The notes under the pieces were generated by a model. That model worked only from the letters and a program-made list of their open reading frames with translations. It was not told where the DNA came from and ran no database searches. A stretch of 64,000 nt of DNA, from the NCBI RefSeq assembly GCF_001411805.1, contig NZ_CP007212.1:992001-1056000 (forward strand), read 5' to 3'. The DNA is from Burkholderia plantarii. GTDB taxonomy: Bacteria; Pseudomonadota; Gammaproteobacteria; Burkholderiales; Burkholderiaceae. Made by a program: the position numbers and the translations under genes. Shown here one piece after another: positions 57,315 to 64,000 of the stretch (position 1 is its first letter; every line of letters begins with the position of its first letter).

Positions 57315-57650
57315 TTAGCCGTCGCCGGGCGCCTCGTCGTCGCGCGGGTCGCGGATCCGCGCGCAGCGCCAGCAGGCCGTGAACTGGGCTTCGAGCAGCT
57401 CGCCGCAGCCGCCGCAGCGCCAGCGCGACGCGCCAGCGGGCGGTCCGGCGGCGGCTGCCGCGAGCAGCCGGCGCGCGAGTGCGGTATCGCGCTCGTCGTG
57501 CAGCCAGATCTCCGGCGCGCACTGATCGGGCGGCAGCCCGCCGAGCGCGCCGGTGGCGAAGCGGTTGTGCAGTTCGCAGCCGACGCCGGCCGTGCTCAGC
57601 ACGTTGACCCAGTGGTGAGCGGTAGCGAGGTCGGGAGCCGTGAAGCGCAT
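57315..57650 (-). CDS. DUF2007-type protein with C-terminal zinc ribbon
   Basis: This 111-residue protein has an N-terminal signal-transducing DUF2007 fold (MRFTAPDLATAHHWVNVLSTAGVGCELHN; EIWLHDERD) and a C-terminal pair of Cys-x2-Cys motifs (CGGCGELLEAQFTACWRC) able to bind zinc. The function is unknown. It lies 29 bases after rsgA on the same strand, so it may be the last gene of the M48-rsgA unit. Confidence 0.8.
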   Translation of the reverse strand: MRFTAPDLATAHHWVNVLSTAGVGCELHNRFATGALGGLPPDQCAPEIWLHDERDTALARRLLAAAAAGPPAGASRWRCGGCGELLEAQFTACWRCARIRDPRDDEAPGDG

Positions 57651-57679
57651 CGCGGGGGGCGGCGGAGTGGGCGGTGTGC

Positions 57680-58630
57680 TCAGCGCACGATCTGGCTCGC
57701 CTCGTGGACGAGCTGCGCATAGAGCGCGTGGCGCGATTTCGCGATCCGCCCGTCCTCGACGGCGGCGAGGATCGCGCAGCCCGGCTCATGCAGGTGATGG
57801 CAGTTGTAGAAGCGGCAATCGGCCAGCAGCGGCCGGAACTCCGGGAACGCGCGTTCGAGCCGGCCTTCCGTCAGGTGATGGAGCCCGAACTCCTGGAACC
57901 CCGGCGAATCGATCAGCGCGCCGCCGTCGGCAAGCGGATAGAGCCGCGTGAAGGTGGTGGTGTGCCGGCCGCTGTTCAGCGCCGCCGAGATCTCGCGCGT
58001 GGCCGCCTCGGCCTCGGGCACGATCAGGTTCACCAGCGTCGACTTGCCCATCCCCGACTGGCCGAGCAGGATCGTCGAATGGCCGGCCAGGCGCGGCATC
58101 AGCTGCGCGAGCGTGGCCTCGGGCGCGCCCTTCACCGACAGCTCCACCACGTCGTAGCCGAGCGCGCGATACGGCGCGAGCCGCTCGCGCGCGACCGGCA
58201 GCGCGGCCTCGACGTCGATCTTGTTGAGTACCACGATCGGCTTCAGCTCGTTGGCCTCGGCCGCGATCAGCGCGCGGCCGAGCAGGTCCTCGCTGAAGTA
58301 CGGCTCGGTGGCGAGCACGATCAGCAACTGGTCGAGGTTCGCGGCGAACAGCTTCGACTTGAACTGGTCCGAGCGATAGAGCAGGTTGCGGCGCTCGCCG
58401 ATCTCGACGATTACGCCCTGGTCGGCCGAACTCTGCTCGTAGAACACGCGATCGCCGACCGCGACCTCGCTCTTCTTGCCGCGCGGGAAGCATTGCAGCA
58501 TCGGCCCGCCGGCCGCCGGCGCGACGAGGTAATGGCGCCCGTGCGCGGCGATCACGCGCCCCTCGAGGCGCCCGGCGCCCTGGCCCGCTTTGGCCGGCCG
58601 GGCCGGCGCGTTCTGGCGGCCGCGCGTCAT
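57680..58630 (-). CDS. rsgA: Small ribosomal subunit biogenesis GTPase RsgA
   Basis: This 316-residue circularly permuted GTPase has an N-terminal OB domain, then G4 (VVLNKIDV) ahead of G1 ([10 protein letters not shown]) and G3 (DSPGFQEFG). The C-terminal zinc knuckle is [14 protein letters not shown]. It acts in late 30S assembly. Its ATG overlaps the stop of the M48 peptidase gene as ATGA. Confidence 0.96.
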   Translation of the reverse strand: MTRGRQNAPARPAKAGQGAGRLEGRVIAAHGRHYLVAPAAGGPMLQCFPRGKKSEVAVGDRVFYEQSSADQGVIVEIGERRNLLYRSDQFKSKLFAANLDQLLIVLATEPYFSEDLLGRALIAAEANELKPIVVLNKIDVEAALPVARERLAPYRALGYDVVELSVKGAPEATLAQLMPRLAGHSTILLGQSGMGKSTLVNLIVPEAEAATREISAALNSGRHTTTFTRLYPLADGGALIDSPGFQEFGLHHLTEGRLERAFPEFRPLLADCRFYNCHHLHEPGCAILAAVEDGRIAKSRHALYAQLVHEASQIVR

Positions 58631-59886
58631 GCGTGCCGCATCAGGCGATCGATCCGCTGCGAGGCCGGCGGATGCGAGTAGTAGAACGCGGTGTAGACGG
58701 GGTCGGGCGTCAGCGTCGAGGCGTTGTCCTCGTAGAGCTTCACGAGTGCGTTGACGAGATCCTGCTTGTCGGTCTGGCTGGCCGCGAACGCGTCGGCCTC
58801 GAATTCGTGCTTGCGCGAGCTGAGGCTGCCGAGCGGCGTGAAGAAGAACAGGAACACCGGCAACGCGAGGAAGAACAGCACCAGCGCGAGGCCCGCATTG
58901 CTGCCCGCCATCGACGGCAGCGCGCCGAGCCCGGTGTAGAACCAGACGCGGCCCGCGAGCCAGCCGAGCAGCGCGAGCAGCACGAGGCTCAGCGCGAACG
59001 CGACGATCATCCGCTTCAATACGTGGCGCAGCTTGAAATGGCCGAGCTCGTGGGCCAGCACGGCCTCGATCTCGCTGCCGGACAGCCGTTCGAGCAGCGT
59101 GTCGAAGAACACGATGCGCTTGGTCGCGCCGAAGCCCGAGAAATAGGCGTTGCCGTGCGCCGAACGGCGGCTGCCGTCCATCACGAACAACCCCTTCGCC
59201 GCGAAGCCGCAGCGCTTCATCAGGCCTTCGATGCGCGAGCGCAGCGCCTCGTCGCCGAGCGGTTCGAACTTGTTGAACAGCGGCGCGATGAAGGTGGGGA
59301 AGATCACCTGCCCGACCAGCTGGAACGCGATCCAGACCGCCCAGGCCCACAGCCACCAGAGCGGGCCGGCGCGGTTCATCAGCCACAGCACGACGAACAG
59401 CAGCGGCAGGCCGAACGCGGCGCCGAGCAGCGTGCCGCGCACGAGATCGGTGAAGAACAGCCGGCGCGTCATGCGGTTGAAGCCGAAGCGGCTCTCGATG
59501 CCGAACTGGCGGTAGTAGTTGAACGGCAGCTCGACGGCGCTCGTGATCAGCAGCACGATCACGATCAGCGCGATCTGCTGGCCATAGCCGGCGCCGAGCC
59601 AGCCGCGCAGCGCATGATCGAGCGCGCCCACGCCGCCCAGCAGCGTCAGCGCGATCAGCACCACGGCGCTCGCGACCACCTCGAGCATCGCCAGGCGTGT
59701 GCGCGCCACGGTGTAGTCGGCCGCGCGCTGGTGCGCGTCGAGCGCGATCGTCTCGCGGAACTGGCCCGGCACGCTGGCGCGATGGGCCGCGACGAAGCGG
59801 ATCTGGCGCGAGGCGAGCCAGAGCTTGGTGCCGACCATCGCGAGGATGGCGGCGGCGAACAGCAGGGTGAACGGTTGGGCGGACAT
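58627..59886 (-). CDS. M48-family membrane zinc metallopeptidase (Ste24-like)
   Basis: This 419-residue protein has the zinc motif HELGH ([15 protein letters not shown]), the downstream Glu in [11 protein letters not shown], and about six membrane helices. It resembles Ste24/CAAX prenyl protease 1 more than HtpX in length and in its N-terminal membrane part. It probably helps membrane protein quality control. It is co-transcribed with rsgA. Confidence 0.9.
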   Translation of the reverse strand: MSAQPFTLLFAAAILAMVGTKLWLASRQIRFVAAHRASVPGQFRETIALDAHQRAADYTVARTRLAMLEVVASAVVLIALTLLGGVGALDHALRGWLGAGYGQQIALIVIVLLITSAVELPFNYYRQFGIESRFGFNRMTRRLFFTDLVRGTLLGAAFGLPLLFVVLWLMNRAGPLWWLWAWAVWIAFQLVGQVIFPTFIAPLFNKFEPLGDEALRSRIEGLMKRCGFAAKGLFVMDGSRRSAHGNAYFSGFGATKRIVFFDTLLERLSGSEIEAVLAHELGHFKLRHVLKRMIVAFALSLVLLALLGWLAGRVWFYTGLGALPSMAGSNAGLALVLFFLALPVFLFFFTPLGSLSSRKHEFEADAFAASQTDKQDLVNALVKLYEDNASTLTPDPVYTAFYYSHPPASQRIDRLMRHA

Positions 59887-59965
59887 CGGGGGGAGCCAGT
59901 AGTATCTATGCGAGAATTATATGTTCTTGCGGTCGGGGCCCGCTCATCGGTCTTCGGCTGCCTAG

Positions 59966-60613
<648 letters not shown>

Positions 60614-60722
60614 CGCTTCCTGTCGTGACGGCGGTGGTGGCGCGCACGGCAGCTGCGGCCGTGGCGATGCCGCCGCGCCGCTTACTCCGCGGCCAGAGCG
60701 CCCGCCCGGGCCGCCCCGGGCG

Positions 60723-61349
60723 TCACGCCTCGCGCGGCGGTCGCTGTGCGCTCCTGGGCCGGAACGCGGCCGTCACCTCGGGCCGCGTCTCGATGTAAGG
60801 GCCGCCGATCAGGTCGATGCAGTAAGGCACCGCGGCGAAGATGCCCGGCACCGTCACCGCGCCGCCCGTGTCGCGCAGCCCTTCGAGCGTTTCCCGGATC
60901 GATTTCGGCTGTCCCGGCAGGTTGATCACGAGCGCCGCGTGATCGGCCGTCTCGCGGATCACCGCGACCTGCCGCGAGAGGATCGCGGTCGGCACGAAAC
61001 GCAGGCTGATCTGGCGCATCTGCTCGCCGAAACCGGGCATTTCTTTCGTGGCGACCGCCAGCGTGGCCTCCGGCGTCACGTCGCGCCGCGCCGGGCCGGT
61101 GCCGCCCGTGGTCAGCACCAGGTCGCAGCCGGCCACGTCGATCAACTCGACGAGCGTGGCCGAGATCAGCGCGGCTTCGTCGGCGATCAGACGCGTCTCG
61201 GCGCGCCACGGCGAGGTGAGCGCGCCGCCGAGCCAGCCTTCGAGCGCCGGGATGCCTTGATCCTCGTAATCGCCGCGGCTCGCGCGGTCGCTGATCGACA
61301 CGAGGCCGACGATCAGCTCGTCGGGGTGCTTACGCTTGGTCGTCGTCAT
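60723..61349 (-). CDS. mog: Molybdopterin adenylyltransferase
   Basis: This 208-residue MogA/MoaB-type enzyme adenylylates molybdopterin before molybdenum insertion. The motif [18 protein letters not shown] is complete, as is [12 protein letters not shown]. Its product serves the formate dehydrogenase at the other end of the window. It overlaps darP by 20 bases, so they are co-transcribed. Confidence 0.93.
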   Translation of the reverse strand: MTTTKRKHPDELIVGLVSISDRASRGDYEDQGIPALEGWLGGALTSPWRAETRLIADEAALISATLVELIDVAGCDLVLTTGGTGPARRDVTPEATLAVATKEMPGFGEQMRQISLRFVPTAILSRQVAVIRETADHAALVINLPGQPKSIRETLEGLRDTGGAVTVPGIFAAVPYCIDLIGGPYIETRPEVTAAFRPRSAQRPPREA

Positions 61350-61944
61350 GGTCGTCTTCGTCGTCGCGATCCTCGTCGCGCTCGCCGTCGGCCTCGCCCG
61401 GCGTGCCACTCGCGGTCTTGATCCACTGGAACAGCTCGCGGAAGTAGCGCGGCGGCTTGCCCTGCTCGGCTTCCTTGCGCGCGTTGCGGATCAGCGTGCG
61501 GCCTTCCTGCACGTCGGCGGCCGGGTAGTCGCGGATGAAGGCGGTCAGCGCGTCGTCGGTGGCGAGCAGCTGGTCGCGCGTGCGCTCGATCCAGTGCAGC
61601 CGCGCGGTTTCGGCTTTGTTCACGCCGCGCTGCGCGTCGAGCGCGGACTGCAGCGCCGCGATCTCGGGCTCGGTCAACGCGCGCATCACCTTGCCGATGT
61701 ACTGCAGCTGGCGGCGCTTGCCTTCGTGGTCGGTGATGCGGCGCGCCTCGCGCACGGCGTCGCCGAGGCTCTCCGGCATCGGCATGCGCTTGAGCGCATC
61801 CTTCGGCAGCTCGACGAGGTCGCGGCCAAGCTGCTGCAGCGCGTGCATCTCGCGTTTCAGTTGGGACTTGCTGGGGCGGTCGTAGCCGTGGCCGCTGTCG
61901 TCGTCGGCGGGCTCGATCGGTTGGATACGGGTTTTGCGGTTCAT
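61330..61944 (-). CDS. darP: Ribosome-associated protein DarP (YjgA, DUF615)
   Basis: This 204-residue helical protein has the DUF615 features [23 protein letters not shown] and [18 protein letters not shown], close to the E. coli ribosome-associated YjgA/DarP, which helps late 50S assembly. The C-terminus is very acidic ([17 protein letters not shown]). It is the first gene of darP-mog and divergent from pmbA, as in E. coli where yjgA and pmbA are also neighbours. Confidence 0.93.
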   Translation of the reverse strand: MNRKTRIQPIEPADDDSGHGYDRPSKSQLKREMHALQQLGRDLVELPKDALKRMPMPESLGDAVREARRITDHEGKRRQLQYIGKVMRALTEPEIAALQSALDAQRGVNKAETARLHWIERTRDQLLATDDALTAFIRDYPAADVQEGRTLIRNARKEAEQGKPPRYFRELFQWIKTASGTPGEADGERDEDRDDEDDHDDDQA

Positions 61945-62093
61945 GGGCGAGATTGTATCGCGCCGCGAGCCGCCGCCGGTCGCGCGGATGGGGCGGCACG
62001 GATAGGTGACGGGGGCCGGACCTTGTTATGATCGCGGGATACGCCAATTTCGAAACAAGCGGGTGCCCGCGCCCGCCACCGGATATCACGACG

Positions 62094-63464
62094 ATGCCTG
62101 CCCATATCGACGCACCCGCGCGCCACTTCCCGCACACGCAGGAGCAACTGAAAGAAATCGCCTCGGACATCCTCCGGCACGCGAAGTCGCTCGGCGCGAC
62201 CGACGCGGCGACCGAAATCTCGGAGGGCGACGGCCTGTCGGTGTCGGTGCGGCGCGGCGAAGTCGAGACGATCGAGCACAACCGCGACAAGATGGTCGGC
62301 GTCACGGTATTCATCGGCAAGAAGCGCGGCAACGCCAGCACCTCGGACTTCTCGTCGAGCGCGCTGAAGGACACGGTCGCGGCGGCCTACAACATCGCGC
62401 GCTTCACGGCCGAGGACGATGCGGCGGGCCTCGCCGAAGCCGAGCTGCTGGAGACGGCGCCGCGCGACCTCGATCTCTACCACCCGTGGGCGCTCAGCGC
62501 CGACGAGGCCGTCGAGATCGCGCGCCGCTCGGAAGACGCCGCGTTCGCGGTCAGCCCGCAGATCCGCAACTCGGAAGGCGCGAGCGTGTCGGCGCAGCAT
62601 TCGCAGTTCGTGCTGGCCACCTCGCGCGGCTTCCTGGCCGGCTACCCGTATTCGCGTCACTACGTGGCCTGCGCGCCGATCGCCGGCAGCGGCCGCAACA
62701 TGCAGCGCGACGACTGGTACAGCTCGAAGCGCAACGCCGACGAACTGGCCAGCCCCGAAGCGGTCGGCCGTTACGCGGCCGAGCGCGCGCTGGCGCGGAT
62801 GGGCGCGCGCCGGCTCGACACGCGCAAGGTGCCGGTGCTGTTCGAGGCGCCGCTCGCGGCGGGCCTGCTCGGCGCGTTCGTGCAGGCCACCAGCGGCGGC
62901 GCGCTCTATCGCAAGACCACGTTCCTCGTCGACAGCCTCGGCAAGCCGGTGTTCGCGCCGCACGTGCAGGTGGTCGAGGATCCGCACGTGCCGCGCGCGA
63001 TGGGCAGCGCGCCGTTCGACGAGGAAGGCGTGCGCACGCACGCGCGCAGCGTGGTGAAGGACGGCGTGGTGGAGGGCTACTTCCTGTCCACCTACTCGGC
63101 GCGCAAGCTCAAGACGCAGACCACCGGCAACGCCGGCGGCTCGCACAACCTCGCGCTGCGCAGCACCAGCACGAAGGCCGGCGACGATTTCGACGCGATG
63201 CTGAAGAAGCTCGGCACCGGCCTGCTGCTGACCGAGCTGATGGGGCAGGGCGTGAACTACGTGACGGGCGACTATTCGCGCGGCGCGGCGGGCTTCTGGG
63301 TCGAGAACGGCGTGATCCAGTACCCGGTCGAGGAGATCACGGTGGCGAGCACGCTGCAGGAGATGTTCCGCCACATCGTCGCGATCGGCGCCGACACGAT
63401 CGTGCGCGGCACCAAGGAAACCGGCTCGGTGCTGATCGAGCAGATGACGATCGCCGGGCAGTAA
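62094..63464 (+). CDS. pmbA: Metalloprotease TldE/PmbA
   Basis: This 456-residue protein is the TldE subunit of the TldD/TldE protease, which removes leader peptides of microcins and other modified peptides and acts on CcdA. EISEGDGLSVSVRRGEVETIEHNRDK near the start and TGDYSRGAAGFWVENGVIQYPV near the end are characteristic. The active zinc is carried by TldD, which is not in this window. I start at the ATG at 62094 (MPAHIDAPARHF). Confidence 0.95.
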   Translation: MPAHIDAPARHFPHTQEQLKEIASDILRHAKSLGATDAATEISEGDGLSVSVRRGEVETIEHNRDKMVGVTVFIGKKRGNASTSDFSSSALKDTVAAAYNIARFTAEDDAAGLAEAELLETAPRDLDLYHPWALSADEAVEIARRSEDAAFAVSPQIRNSEGASVSAQHSQFVLATSRGFLAGYPYSRHYVACAPIAGSGRNMQRDDWYSSKRNADELASPEAVGRYAAERALARMGARRLDTRKVPVLFEAPLAAGLLGAFVQATSGGALYRKTTFLVDSLGKPVFAPHVQVVEDPHVPRAMGSAPFDEEGVRTHARSVVKDGVVEGYFLSTYSARKLKTQTTGNAGGSHNLALRSTSTKAGDDFDAMLKKLGTGLLLTELMGQGVNYVTGDYSRGAAGFWVENGVIQYPVEEITVASTLQEMFRHIVAIGADTIVRGTKETGSVLIEQMTIAGQ

Positions 63465-63501
63465 GCACCGCGCGGGATTCCCCGCGTTCGGCCGAAACGA
63501 A

Positions 63502-63524
63502 AAGCGCCGCTCGAAGCGGCGCTT
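63502..63524. terminator. Terminator between pmbA and folA
   Basis: AAGCGCCGCT and AGCGGCGCTT with a CGA loop, between converging genes. Short A/T runs on both sides suit both directions. Confidence 0.82.
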
Positions 63525-63558
63525 CTTGCTGTGCGTGAGAGCGGGCGCCAGGCGGCGC

Positions 63559-64000
63559 TCAGGGCGCCGGCGCGCGCGTATAGACGACGAACGCGTAGTC
63601 GAAGTTGTTCGGCGCGGCCGCGTGATGGCGCTCGCGCGACACCTCGCGCCACTGCGTCGGGTCGGGCGCCGGGAAATGCGCGTCACCGTCGAAATCGGCG
63701 TCGATCTCGGTGACGATCAGCTTGTCCGCGTCGCGCAGTCCCTCGGCGTACAGCTGCGCGCCGCCGATCAGGAACGCCTCGGCCGCGCCGTCGCGCGCGG
63801 CCGCCGCGAGCGCCTCGGCCAGCGAGTTGACCACGTCGCAGCCGTCGAAGTGCCGCGTCGCATCGCGCGTGACGACGATGTTGCGGCGCCCCGGCAGCGG
63901 GCGGCCGATCGACTCGTGGGTCTTGCGGCCCATCACGATCGGCGCGCCCATCGTGGTGCGCTTGAAGAACGCGAGATCCTCGGGGAGCTTCCAAGGAAGC
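63559..64000 (-). CDS. folA: Dihydrofolate reductase, C-terminal part (5' end outside window)
   Basis: The frame is open to the window edge and reads [37 protein letters not shown], the core of bacterial DHFR; about the first 20 residues are missing. [11 protein letters not shown] and the closing YAFVVYTR are also conserved. It reduces dihydrofolate to tetrahydrofolate and is the target of trimethoprim. The true start lies outside the window, although an internal ATG at 63951 is present. Confidence 0.95.
   Translation of the reverse strand, partial: LPWKLPEDLAFFKRTTMGAPIVMGRKTHESIGRPLPGRRNIVVTRDATRHFDGCDVVNSLAEALAAAARDGAAEAFLIGGAQLYAEGLRDADKLIVTEIDADFDGDAHFPAPDPTQWREVSRERHHAAAPNNFDYAFVVYTRAPAP

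Overview
The window is high-GC chromosomal DNA from a Burkholderia-type betaproteobacterium. The evidence is the tmRNA tag (ANDDTFALAA), the gyrA-serC-pheA-tyrA-aroA-cmk-rpsA-ihfB gene order, the fds formate dehydrogenase operon, and the strong GC3 bias that leaves long shadow frames opposite most genes. A plant-associated Burkholderia would fit the harpin-like gene, but I cannot fix the species from this sequence. Almost all of the window is core or housekeeping DNA. I see no insertion sequence, prophage, CRISPR array, rRNA or tRNA.

Layout. 1-9962: the end of an FAD monooxygenase gene; the operon fdsGBAD (minus strand) for a soluble NAD-linked molybdenum formate dehydrogenase with its divergent ModE/periplasmic-binding-like regulator; a small secreted protein; a LysR regulator divergent from a broken metallo-beta-lactamase-fold gene. 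10031-14956: a basic amino acid decarboxylase and its antiporter (acid resistance or polyamine synthesis), then a glycine-rich harpin-like protein. 15246-19216: ArfB, an exported Cys-containing protein, tmRNA, phosphoglycolate phosphatase, UbiG and an OmpA-family protein. 19883-30861: gyrA, a DUF2059 protein, then the serine/aromatic amino acid block serC-pheA-tyrA-aroA-cmk leading to rpsA and ihfB.

31125-36112: an envelope block (lapA, lapB, ugd, hldA, hldD) supplying LPS assembly control, UDP-glucuronate and ADP-heptose. 36187-43868: ComEA-like, cysM, mltB, a deacetylase-family hydrolase, an alpha/beta hydrolase, and the methionine importer metNIQ. 44103-49720: etfBA with an acyl-CoA dehydrogenase that it can re-oxidise, then dadA divergent from an Lrp-type regulator. 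49828-52773: a PA0069-type radical SAM gene behind a LexA box, a TM2 protein and a sorbosone-dehydrogenase-like exported protein. 53050-63464: rpsP-rimM-trmD-rplS, a Nudix hydrolase, a CobD/AmpE-like membrane protein, a zinc-ribbon protein, rsgA and an M48 peptidase, orn, mog and darP (yjgA), pmbA. The window ends in the 3' part of folA.

The most notable signals are regulatory or concern gene content. There is a sigma70 promoter fused to a perfect LexA box inside a perfect 18-bp inverted repeat. The aromatic supraoperon lacks the expected hisC-type aminotransferase gene, and the fds operon lacks fdsC. A GntR-like and a TetR-like operator lie ahead of adiC and etfBA. A 16-bp perfect GC-rich inverted repeat sits in the unusually long ompA-gyrA gap. 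I found no gene cluster that I would call a new biological system.
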